64,000 nt of DNA, from contig CP018226.1 of assembly GCA_016865015.1 (NCBI GenBank), positions 2,387,001 to 2,451,000 on the forward strand, given 5' to 3'. The position numbers and the translations under genes are program-made. The notes beneath the pieces were generated by a model. That model worked only from the letters and a program-made list of their open reading frames with translations. It did not search any database and had not been told where the DNA came from. The DNA comes from Rhizobiales bacterium IMCC20636. GTDB taxonomy: Bacteria > Pseudomonadota > Alphaproteobacteria > Rhizobiales > GCA-2746425. The stretch's first letter is position 1, and each line of letters starts with the position of its first letter. This document shows, piece by piece, positions 48,973 through 56,690 of the stretch.

Positions 48973-50637
48973 TTATTTGCTTTTACCGCCATTCAGGCCA
49001 AACGATTCCTGCATGGCGGTACTGCGAATTTTCATTGAGCGCGCCATGGCATCCTTCTTGGGATCCTTGGGCGCGAATGCATCTTCGACACTGTCTTTTT
49101 TCCGCGCAATGAAGGCGTTCAGGGCTTCTTCAATGTCCGGGTCCAGGGGCGGTGCTTCGTAGTCCTGCAACATTTTTTTCCATAATGTATTGGCGCGCTG
49201 TTCTGCTGACTGCTCACCATCTGCGAGCCACTGCTCATAAGAATTGTTGTCGGCAATGGGCGAGCGATAAAAGGCCGTCTCAAAATTTGCCTGTGTGTGT
49301 TCACAGCCCAGATAATGGCTGCCGGGCCCGACTTCGCGGATAGCGTCCATTGCCTGTCCCTTTTCAGACAAGTCCACGCCTTGAGCTACGCGCTGCATCA
49401 TGGCCAATTGATCGCAATCCATGACAAATTTTTCATAGGAAGAAACCAAACCGCCTTCCAGCCAACCGGCCGCGTGCAAGGCAAAATTCACACCGCCCAT
49501 CAGGGTTGGCGTCAGGGTTTGTGCGCTCTCATAAGCGGATTGCGCGTCACAGACCTTGGAGCCGCATAGCGATCCGCCGGAACGGAACGGAATACCAAGA
49601 CGTCTGGCCAGTTGGCCTGCGCCGTACAAGACCAGTGTCGGTTCCGGCGTGCCAAAGGTCGGCGCGCCTGATTGCATGGAGATTGAACTTGCAAATGTAC
49701 CGAAGACTACGGGTGCGCCGGGTCTACACAGCTGAGAAAAGGCTGCTCCGGCGAGGACTTCTGCCAGAATCTGGGTGAGCGTTCCTGCCACAGTGACGGG
49801 TGACATCGCACCGGCAAGAATGAATGGTGACACGATTGTCGCCTGCCCTGCCTTGGCATAGACCTTGAGCGCGCCCAACATGGTGGAATCGAAGACCATC
49901 GGTGAATTTGCGTTGATCAAATTGATCAGGACACAATTCTCATCTACGAATTCATCGCCAAACAACAATTTTGCCATCGCGACAGAATCTTCGGCCCGCT
50001 CCGGATGGGTCACGGAGCCCATAAAGGGTTTGTCCGAGTATTTGATATGCGCCATCACCATATCCAGATGGCGTTTGTTAACCGGCACATCGACTGGTTC
50101 GCATACGGTTCCGCCAGAATGGTGAATTGCCGGTGCCATATAGGCAAGCTTCACAAAATTATGAAAATCCTCAAGGGTTGCGTAGCGGCGCCCACCATCC
50201 AGATCACGCACAAAAGGCGGGCCGTATACCGGCGCAAAAACTGTTGTGTTCCCGCCGATCTGGACAGAGCGCTCCGGATTTCGTGCATGCTGCGTGAACT
50301 CACGCGGGGCGGTCTCTATCAGTTTGCGGCATAGGCCTTTCGGGAATCGGACCCGTTCACCTTGCACATCCGCGCCAGCATCGCGCCACATTTGCAGCGC
50401 TTCCGGGTCTTCGCGGAATTCAATACCGATTTCCTGCAGGACGATATCAGCATTGGCTTCAATCAGGGCCAGACCTTCTTCGTCCAGAATCTCAACGGTT
50501 GGAATTTTGCGCAAAATCGCGGGCAATTGCGGATCGCGACGGTTGGCACGTAACGCCCTGCGGCCATCCATGCCGCCACCACGTTTGCGGCGTGCAGGTT
50601 TGGCAGCGTCTACATTATCCTGATGACTGTCGCTCAT
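48973..50637 (-). CDS. MttB-family (non-pyrrolysine) corrinoid methyltransferase
   Basis: A 554-residue member of the trimethylamine methyltransferase (MttB) superfamily, whose TIM-barrel enzymes move a methyl group from an amine to a corrinoid protein. Blocks include VLQEIGIEFREDPEAL, NTTVFAPVYGPPFVRD and the C-terminal GPGSHYLGCEHTQANF. There is no in-frame UAG, so it is a non-pyrrolysine member. Characterised ones use quaternary amines such as glycine betaine, proline betaine or carnitine. The ATG at 50637 is chosen; 59 upstream codons are non-family. The N-terminus is strongly basic (KPARRKRGGG, GRRALRANRR). It diverges from the corrinoid-protein gene and may share its control region. Confidence 0.88.
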   Translation of the reverse strand: MSDSHQDNVDAAKPARRKRGGGMDGRRALRANRRDPQLPAILRKIPTVEILDEEGLALIEANADIVLQEIGIEFREDPEALQMWRDAGADVQGERVRFPKGLCRKLIETAPREFTQHARNPERSVQIGGNTTVFAPVYGPPFVRDLDGGRRYATLEDFHNFVKLAYMAPAIHHSGGTVCEPVDVPVNKRHLDMVMAHIKYSDKPFMGSVTHPERAEDSVAMAKLLFGDEFVDENCVLINLINANSPMVFDSTMLGALKVYAKAGQATIVSPFILAGAMSPVTVAGTLTQILAEVLAGAAFSQLCRPGAPVVFGTFASSISMQSGAPTFGTPEPTLVLYGAGQLARRLGIPFRSGGSLCGSKVCDAQSAYESAQTLTPTLMGGVNFALHAAGWLEGGLVSSYEKFVMDCDQLAMMQRVAQGVDLSEKGQAMDAIREVGPGSHYLGCEHTQANFETAFYRSPIADNNSYEQWLADGEQSAEQRANTLWKKMLQDYEAPPLDPDIEEALNAFIARKKDSVEDAFAPKDPKKDAMARSMKIRSTAMQESFGLNGGKSK

Positions 50638-50900
50638 GGTAATTGCCCTCAAAAATTGACATAGACAAACATGCCGTATGGCAATGGGATGATGCGTTCT
50701 TATTACGTCATACAGTAGATGCTTTCGCGACAGCCAACCAGCGCAGACTGTTTGGTCAAGGCAAAATTGGTCGCTTTTATTCTCCGCCAAGTCGTTTTCA
50801 GTTGCACCAAACATTAAACAAATGCGGAATACTCTTGCAATTCAGTGCGTGGTATCGCAGTGGAATACCTAATACGTCAAAGTCCGAGAGTGAGCTGGTT

Positions 50901-51602
50901 ATGTCCGACGATGATGACATCATTCTATCCGAATTGGATGACGAAGAACTTGTTCTTCAAATGCATGATGATTTGTATGACGGTCTGAAAGAGGAAATCG
51001 CTGAAGCAGTGAATATTCTGCTGGCGCGAGCCTGGACGCCGTATGATATTCTGACCAAAGCTCTGGTTGAGGGTATGCGGATCGTCGGGATAGATTTTCG
51101 CGACGGAATTCTGTTCGTTCCCGAAGTGCTTCTGGCTGCCGGAGCAATGAAGGAAGGCATGGGCATTCTGCGCCCGCTGTTGACTGAGACCGGCGCGCCC
51201 AAAGTCGGCACAATGGTTGTCGGCACCGTCAAGGGCGATATTCACGACATCGGCAAGAACCTCGTCGGCATGATGATGGAAGGTGCTGGCTTTGATGTAA
51301 TCGATCTGGGCATCAACACCCCGGTTGAAGATTATCTGGCCGCCATAGAAGAACACAAACCTGATATTCTGGGTATGTCTGCCCTGCTCACGACAACGAT
51401 GCCCTATATGAAGGTGGTGATCGACACCATGAAAGAGATGGGCATTCGCGACAAGCACATTGTCCTTGTCGGCGGTGCGCCCTTGAATGAGGAATTTGGC
51501 ATGGCGATTGGCGCCGATGCCTATTGCCGTGACGCTGCTGTGGCTGTGGAAACAGCAAAAGAGTGGATGGCACGCAAACACAACCAGAAGACCAGCGCGT
51601 AA
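50901..51602 (+). CDS. Corrinoid (B12-binding) methyl-shuttle protein
   Basis: A 233-residue two-domain corrinoid protein of the MtaC/MtbC/MttC type, which carries the methyl group between methyltransferases. After an acidic N-terminus (MSDDDDIILSELDDEE) comes the four-helix cap domain (LYDGLKEEIAEAVNILLARA, VPEVLLAAGAM). The Rossmann-like B12 domain has the base-off ligand motif DIHDIG with Asp113, His115 and Gly118. The ATG at 50901 fixes this N-terminus; an 86-codon extension upstream is not family-like. It heads a rightward unit ending with the activator gene. Confidence 0.92.
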   Translation: MSDDDDIILSELDDEELVLQMHDDLYDGLKEEIAEAVNILLARAWTPYDILTKALVEGMRIVGIDFRDGILFVPEVLLAAGAMKEGMGILRPLLTETGAPKVGTMVVGTVKGDIHDIGKNLVGMMMEGAGFDVIDLGINTPVEDYLAAIEEHKPDILGMSALLTTTMPYMKVVIDTMKEMGIRDKHIVLVGGAPLNEEFGMAIGADAYCRDAAVAVETAKEWMARKHNQKTSA

Positions 51603-51646
51603 ACCCGCGACGGGAGTGTTTCCAGCTCCGGTATTGGAGCTACAAG

Positions 51647-52306
51647 ATGTCTCTACCAACTGATGATATTCTCACTGAACAGGGATTTGGCGATTCCGAG
51701 ACAGGGTCCGTTCTTCTAATCGGTTGCGGCGCGTTGGCACGCGAAATACTGGCGTTGAAGGCAGCTAATTCCTGGGATTACATGGTTTTGCGCTGTCTGC
51801 CTGCAAACCTGCATCTGTATCCAGACAAGATCACCCCCGCCGTTCGAGACGCCATTCACAAAGGTCGGGAGGATGGCTTTGGCACCATCTACATCCTCTA
51901 CGCTGATTGCGGAACCGGCGGACATCTTGATGCGATGTGCGAACAGGAAAACGTTGAACGGATTGCCGGTCCGCATTGCTATTCCTTCTTCGACGGCAAT
52001 GCGGCTTTTGCCGCACGTGGCGATGATGAAATGCGGGCTTTTTATCTGACAGACTTTCTGGTCAAGCAATTTGACGCTTTCGTCTGGAAACCCATGGGCC
52101 TTGATCGACACCCTGAATTACGAGACATGTATTTCGGGAATTATGAAAAGCTGATCTATCTGGCTCAGACGAATAATTCCGAACTGGATATCAAGGCTGA
52201 AGCCTGCGCAGACCGCCTTGGTCTGGTCTATGAACGCAGGTCAACAGGTTATGGTGATCTGGAAACATCGATGAAAACCCTTGCCGCGGACAGATCCAGC
52301 ACTTAA
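51647..52306 (+). CDS. DUF1638-domain protein of the corrinoid cluster
   Basis: A 219-residue protein that I assign to DUF1638, a family found beside MttB-type methyltransferases and corrinoid proteins in bacteria and archaea. Its function is unknown. It begins with a Rossmann-like stretch (GSVLLIGCGALAREILALKA) and has conserved-looking cysteines at 27, 50, 88 (LYADCGTGG), 98 and 111 (GPHCYSFFDG), which could bind a metal or cofactor. It lies 44 bases after the corrinoid-protein gene. A role in cofactor loading, repair or as an electron carrier is possible but unproven. Confidence 0.8.
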   Translation: MSLPTDDILTEQGFGDSETGSVLLIGCGALAREILALKAANSWDYMVLRCLPANLHLYPDKITPAVRDAIHKGREDGFGTIYILYADCGTGGHLDAMCEQENVERIAGPHCYSFFDGNAAFAARGDDEMRAFYLTDFLVKQFDAFVWKPMGLDRHPELRDMYFGNYEKLIYLAQTNNSELDIKAEACADRLGLVYERRSTGYGDLETSMKTLAADRSST

Positions 52307-52398
52307 ATCGCGTTCGCAGTCGCATTCCCACCAAGTCATGTCGCTGGTAATGCAGCACCAGACTGACATGAACCACATTCTTGCATCAGGAGCAGTAA

Positions 52399-52713
52399 AT
52401 GGCACAGAAGACCATCGTCTATTGGAAAGACATTCCGACCCAGATCATCGTGAAGGCAGGACGCAAGGCTGCCAAACGTGAATTGCCGGAATATTTCATT
52501 CAATCGGTGGATCAATGTGCCATGCGGCTTGGGGCCAAGGACAGTGATGCCTATCTTGAAGAATGGCGGCGTGGTTCGCCAGAAGAGGTGTCTGGAGATT
52601 TGGAAGCGGAAGCAGATCAGGCCTTGGAGGCCATGATTGCTGCTTACCCCAAAACGCGGCTCAAGGCTTTGATTGATGCTGGAGGCGTTGACCATGGAAC
52701 TCGCGATACCTAG
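52399..52713 (+). CDS. Small 'virulence factor' domain protein (PF13769-like)
   Basis: A 104-residue acidic protein resembling the family labelled 'virulence factor' in Pfam. That label comes from a screen and does not describe a mechanism. The conserved-looking start is TIVYWKDIPTQIIVKAG, followed by RELPEYFIQSVDQCAMRLG. There are no membrane segments and a single cysteine. Its last 20 bases overlap the start of the MetF-like gene, implying coupled translation and perhaps a physical partnership, by analogy with the small MetV partner of MetF in acetogens. That analogy is inference. Confidence 0.72.
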   Translation: MAQKTIVYWKDIPTQIIVKAGRKAAKRELPEYFIQSVDQCAMRLGAKDSDAYLEEWRRGSPEEVSGDLEAEADQALEAMIAAYPKTRLKALIDAGGVDHGTRDT

Positions 52714-53578
52714 ACGACCACTTACTGCATCTATTGAAGCCTCTTCGAAACAGGTCCTGTCCACCGATGGGCTGGGTTCTCTGTTTCCATCCGGCACATG
52801 GGTTTACCTGACAGACGTCGGTGTTGACCCGCTGGACACCATTGTGGCTGCAGCAGCAAAATTACGGGCGTGCGGCCATGTTCCAGTGCCTCACATACCG
52901 GCTCGACGCATCAAAAGCCGGAACGCGCTGGAGTTGCGGGTCGTCCGCCTGACACAAGAAGCTGGAGTGGATAATGTTCTGGTCATCGCCGGTGAAGCAA
53001 ATGATCAGATGGGTCCCTATTCAGCCTCCATCGATATCCTGCACAGCGATATTCTGAACAAACACGGCATCACGAAGATCGGTGTGGCTGGCCATCCGGA
53101 AGGCAACACGGCTATTCCAGCGGAAAATGTGAATTCAATTCTCCTGGAAAAGGCAGCCTATGCCGCCAGGACGGATGCAGAGATGCGGATCGTGACGCAA
53201 TTCGGGTTTGATGCGGACGGTTTCATATCCTGGGCAGACAGTCTTCCTGAGCAAGGCATCGGGCTTCCTGTCCATATGGGCATGGCCGGCCCGGCCAAGA
53301 TGACAACCCTCATAAAATATGCCGCTATTTGTGGCGTAGGTGCCTCCATGAGCTTCCTGATGAAGCGGAGTTCGGCCCTTGCAGCGCTTGCAATGGGCTT
53401 TGATCCGGATCCGATTCTTTTGGCAATGGAGGATCATGTGGCTCGAAATCCATTTTCTCCGATAAAAGCCGCGCATGTTTTTCCCTTTGGCGGGTTGAAA
53501 AAAACTGCGAATTGGCTTGACGAGAGAGGCAGTTGGGACATAAAGAAATCTTTATATCTTGATGCAAATGTGATTTAA
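52694..53578 (+). CDS. Methylenetetrahydrofolate reductase (MetF)-like protein
   Basis: A 294-residue TIM-barrel flavoprotein of the MetF family, which interconverts methyl- and methylene-tetrahydrofolate. Recognisable parts are LTASIEAS near the N-terminus, with the glutamate placed like the catalytic one, VPHIPARRI, LVIAGEANDQMGPY and GVAGHPEGN. The sequence is divergent from housekeeping MetF. In this setting it may run towards methylene-tetrahydrofolate, so that methyl groups removed from amines can be oxidised. The ATG at 52694 follows GGAGG. Copy 2 of the repeated palindrome lies over its last codons. Confidence 0.82.
   Translation: MELAIPRRPLTASIEASSKQVLSTDGLGSLFPSGTWVYLTDVGVDPLDTIVAAAAKLRACGHVPVPHIPARRIKSRNALELRVVRLTQEAGVDNVLVIAGEANDQMGPYSASIDILHSDILNKHGITKIGVAGHPEGNTAIPAENVNSILLEKAAYAARTDAEMRIVTQFGFDADGFISWADSLPEQGIGLPVHMGMAGPAKMTTLIKYAAICGVGASMSFLMKRSSALAALAMGFDPDPILLAMEDHVARNPFSPIKAAHVFPFGGLKKTANWLDERGSWDIKKSLYLDANVI
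53540..53555. promoter_or_regulatory. Palindrome ATAAAGA-AA-TCTTTAT upstream of the MtrH-like gene (copy 2)
   Basis: A perfect-arm 16-bp palindrome that differs from copy 1 (47871-47886) only in the two central bases. It overlaps the last codons of the MetF-like gene and lies 59 bases before the MtrH-like start, where an internal promoter could be. Recurrence in the same cluster argues for a shared repressor. Confidence 0.55.
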
Positions 53579-53613
53579 GCACATTGTAACTGCTAACATA
53601 TTGGAATTTTCCC

Positions 53614-54564
53614 ATGACACAGACTGTTGTCGCGTCTGAAACGCGCACGGCCCTTATCGGCTTCGATCAACCATTCTGCGTGATTGGCGAACGCATCAAT
53701 CCGACCGGCCGCAAAAAGCTGGCGGCGGAAATGCTTGCAGGCAATTTTGACACTGTAACAGCGGATGCGCTTGCTCAGGTTGCCGCGGGTGCGACCATGC
53801 TGGACGTTAATGCAGGCGTTACGAGCATTGATCCCAATGTCAGCGAACCACCACTGCTCGCGGCCACTGTGGAACTGGTTCAGTCTCTTGTCGACGTGCC
53901 TTTGTGCATCGATTCTTCGGTTCCTGCAGCGCTTGCGGCCGCTTTGGCAGTTTGCAAGGGCCGACCATTGGTGAACTCTGTGACTGGTGAAGTGGACCGC
54001 CTCGAACTGGTGCTGCCACTTTGCAAGAAATACGATGTACCAGTGATCGCGATTTCCAATGATGAGACCGGCATCTCCGAAGACCCGGATGTGCGGTTTG
54101 CAGTTGCCAAGAAGATCGTCGAACACGCCATGGATTACGGCATCAAGCCGCACGATATTGTGGTTGATCCGCTGGTGATGCCAATTGGCGCGATGGGGAC
54201 AGCTGGTCTGCAGGTTTTTGCACTGGTGCGTCGCCTGCGTGAAGAATTGAAGGTCAACACCAGTTGCGGTGCCTCGAACATTTCCTTTGGCATTCCACAT
54301 CGTCACGGCATCAATGCCGCCTTTCTCCCGATGGCCATTGCTTCCGGCATGACGTCTGCAATCATGAATCCATGCCGCCCTGCCGAAATGGAAGCCGTTC
54401 ATGCCGCCAATGTTCTGATGGGAACGGACGCCAATTGCCAGACATGGATTTCGACCTATCGGGATCACAAACCCGGCAATGCTGTTGCACCTACTGCCGA
54501 TGCAGGTAGCGGGGGCCGCCGCAGAGGCGGTCGCGGTGCGCGTCTCGCCAGGGAAGCCAAGTAG
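53614..54564 (+). CDS. Methyltetrahydrofolate:corrinoid methyltransferase (MtrH/AcsE-like pterin-binding enzyme)
   Basis: A 316-residue pterin-binding TIM barrel of the MeTr/MtrH/dihydropteroate-synthase superfamily, which exchanges a methyl group between tetrahydrofolate and a corrinoid protein. Blocks are FCVIGERINPTGRKKL, MLDVNAG (Asp64), CIDSSVPAAL, VNSVTGE, VVDPLVMPIG and the SNISFGIPHR motif with the conserved Asn. Dihydropteroate synthase is unlikely given these and the context. After residue 298 a basic tail follows (GGRRRGGRGARLAREAK), outside the normal fold. It is 16 bases from the activator gene. Confidence 0.86.
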   Translation: MTQTVVASETRTALIGFDQPFCVIGERINPTGRKKLAAEMLAGNFDTVTADALAQVAAGATMLDVNAGVTSIDPNVSEPPLLAATVELVQSLVDVPLCIDSSVPAALAAALAVCKGRPLVNSVTGEVDRLELVLPLCKKYDVPVIAISNDETGISEDPDVRFAVAKKIVEHAMDYGIKPHDIVVDPLVMPIGAMGTAGLQVFALVRRLREELKVNTSCGASNISFGIPHRHGINAAFLPMAIASGMTSAIMNPCRPAEMEAVHAANVLMGTDANCQTWISTYRDHKPGNAVAPTADAGSGGRRRGGRGARLAREAK

Positions 54565-54579
54565 ATCGGAGCGGCTCGG

Positions 54580-56655
54580 TTGAGCGATCAAACCAAATCA
54601 GTTGTGGATGACCAATCCGGCGCGGCCAAGGACGCGCTGGTACTGTTCATGCCATCAGGACGACGTGGCAACTTCCCTGTCGGAACGCCTGTGCTTGATG
54701 CTGCACGCTCATTGGGCGTTTATATCGAGTCAGTTTGTGGCGGACGCGGCATTTGCGGCCGATGTCAGGTCACAGTGGCAGAAGGTCAGTTCGCCAAGCA
54801 CGGTATCACGAGTTCTGCAGACCATCTGGCCGCGATCACTGATACTGAAGCAAGGTACCGTTCCAAACGCAGTCTGGCAGATGACCGGCGCTTGTCCTGT
54901 TCTGCAAAAGTCATCGGCGATATTGTCATCGACATTCCCCAGGATGTTCAGATGCAGCGCCAGGTCGTGCGCAAACGCGCCGAGAACAAACGCATTGAAC
55001 GCGACCCGGCCATCCGTCTGCATTTCGTTCAGGTGGAACAGCCTGACATGGAACAGCCCTTGGGCGATCTGGATCGTTTGCTGACCGCGCTGAAGAGCGA
55101 ATGGGAGCTAGAGCATCTGCAGATCGAAAGCTACCTCTATCCGAAGGTTCAGTCCGTTCTCAGAGAGGGCAAATGGGAGGTGACCGCAGCGGTGCATACG
55201 CGCGACGGCATCTCGACACTGATTGGCTTGTGGCCGGGCTTTCATGACAAGTTCTATGGGGTGGCGTTTGATATTGGCTCGACAACGATTGCCTGCCATC
55301 TGTCCGATATGATGAGTGGCAGGACGATTGCGTCATCCGGTACATCCAATCCGCAAATCCGGTTTGGCGAAGACCTGATGTCCCGGGTTTCCTTTGTGAT
55401 GATGAATCCCGGCGGTGAGGAACAACTGACAAAATGCGTGCGTGATGCTGTTCGCAGCCTGATTGAAAAGGTCTGCTCGGAAGCTGGCATAGACCGGCAT
55501 GCGATTCTCGATTCCGTGTTTGTCGGCAATCCGGTCATGCATCATCTGTTTCTCGGAATTGATCCGACTGAATTGGGCGGTGCACCCTTCGCTCTGGCAG
55601 TCTCCGGTGCTCTGGATTTTCCGGCGCGAGATCTTTCTCTCGACCTTCATCCCGGTGCGAGAACCTATATTCTGCCATGTATTGCAGGCCATGTTGGCGC
55701 TGATGCAGCTGCCGCAACTCTGGCGGAAGCACCCCATAAGGAAGACGAGTACACATTGCTGGTTGATGTCGGGACCAATGCTGAAATCATTCTCGGCAAC
55801 AAGGACCGGGTGGTCGCAGCCTCTTCACCAACTGGCCCGGCTTTTGAGGGCGCAGAAATCTCATGTGGTCAGAGAGCCGCTCCGGGCGCTATCGAACGCG
55901 TTCGGATTGATCCTGAATCGCTGGAATCGCGGATCAAGGTGGTTGGCGTTGATGAATGGTCCGATGACCCCAGTTTTGCAGAACAGGTCGAAGCCGTTGG
56001 CATTACTGGTGTGTGCGGATCTGGCATCATTGAAGTGCTGGGCGAGATGTTTCTTGCTGGCCTGATTGACGAAGATGGTGTCATTCAAGGCGACATGGCC
56101 GCAAAGTCAGACCGCGTCATCGCTGATGGCCGGACGTTCAGCTACATCCTGTGGCGTGGCAAGATTGAACTTAAAATCACACAGACAGATATCCGCGCCA
56201 TCCAGTTGGCGAAAGCTGCGCTTTATGCCGGGGTGAAGCTGTTGATGGACAAGCTGGAAATCACCGAGATACGCAAGGTCAAACTTGCTGGTGCGTTTGG
56301 CAGTTACATAGATCCGAAATACGCCATTCTCATAGGGTTGATCCCGGATTGTGATCTGAGCAAGGTTTCCGGTGTCGGCAATGCTGCTGGTACTGGGGCT
56401 CGCATGGCGTTGCTTAATCGGGGGCATCGTCTGGAAATTGAAGCGCTTGTTCGCCGGATCGAAAAGATTGAGACTGCGCTGGAGCCAAAGTTTCAAGAGC
56501 ATTTCGTCAACGCGATGGCGTTCCCGAACAAGGTTGATGCTTTTCCCAATCTGGCTGAAAAAGTTAAGCTGCCTGAACGCAAACAGAATTCCTCATCAGC
56601 GGATGGTTCCACAGGTGGCCGTCGGCGCCGTCGGTCTCGTCGTTCAGTTGAATGA
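54580..56655 (+). CDS. Corrinoid activation protein (RACo-like ferredoxin/ASKHA ATPase)
   Basis: A 691-residue reductive activator that would use ATP to bring oxidised cob(II)alamin of the shuttle protein back to cob(I)alamin. Residues 18-112 form a [2Fe-2S] ferredoxin with Cys53, Cys59, Cys62 and Cys107. A linker and middle domain follow, and then the ASKHA ATPase domain with AFDIGSTTIACHL, FVGNPVMHH, LLVDVGTNAEIIL and LAGAFGSYID. The start is TTG at 54580, preceded by CGGAG; no nearby ATG fits. The tail is basic (GGRRRRRSRRSVE). It is the last gene of the rightward unit. Confidence 0.9.
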   Translation: MSDQTKSVVDDQSGAAKDALVLFMPSGRRGNFPVGTPVLDAARSLGVYIESVCGGRGICGRCQVTVAEGQFAKHGITSSADHLAAITDTEARYRSKRSLADDRRLSCSAKVIGDIVIDIPQDVQMQRQVVRKRAENKRIERDPAIRLHFVQVEQPDMEQPLGDLDRLLTALKSEWELEHLQIESYLYPKVQSVLREGKWEVTAAVHTRDGISTLIGLWPGFHDKFYGVAFDIGSTTIACHLSDMMSGRTIASSGTSNPQIRFGEDLMSRVSFVMMNPGGEEQLTKCVRDAVRSLIEKVCSEAGIDRHAILDSVFVGNPVMHHLFLGIDPTELGGAPFALAVSGALDFPARDLSLDLHPGARTYILPCIAGHVGADAAAATLAEAPHKEDEYTLLVDVGTNAEIILGNKDRVVAASSPTGPAFEGAEISCGQRAAPGAIERVRIDPESLESRIKVVGVDEWSDDPSFAEQVEAVGITGVCGSGIIEVLGEMFLAGLIDEDGVIQGDMAAKSDRVIADGRTFSYILWRGKIELKITQTDIRAIQLAKAALYAGVKLLMDKLEITEIRKVKLAGAFGSYIDPKYAILIGLIPDCDLSKVSGVGNAAGTGARMALLNRGHRLEIEALVRRIEKIETALEPKFQEHFVNAMAFPNKVDAFPNLAEKVKLPERKQNSSSADGSTGGRRRRRSRRSVE

Positions 56656-56690
56656 GAAATGTGCGTCACAAGACGCGAAGAAATTCGGGA

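Noticed and set aside
48973-50637. Pyrrolysine (in-frame UAG) in the MttB-like gene
   Set aside because: The frame is open throughout without any UAG, and no pyl genes are in the window; it is a non-pyrrolysine member.
50704-50879. Repeated TACGTCA at 50704-50710 and 50873-50879 between the MttB-like and corrinoid-protein genes
   Set aside because: Seven bases repeated twice in 263 bases with different flanks is too weak to call an operator.
50643-50900. Long N-terminal extension of the corrinoid protein (86 codons upstream)
   Set aside because: The extension has no family similarity, and the ATG at 50901 gives the normal cap-domain start.
53593-54591. Long minus-strand open frame (332 codons) opposite the MtrH-like gene
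   Set aside because: Antisense shadow of a gene with clear pterin-binding motifs; the composition is typical of such shadows.
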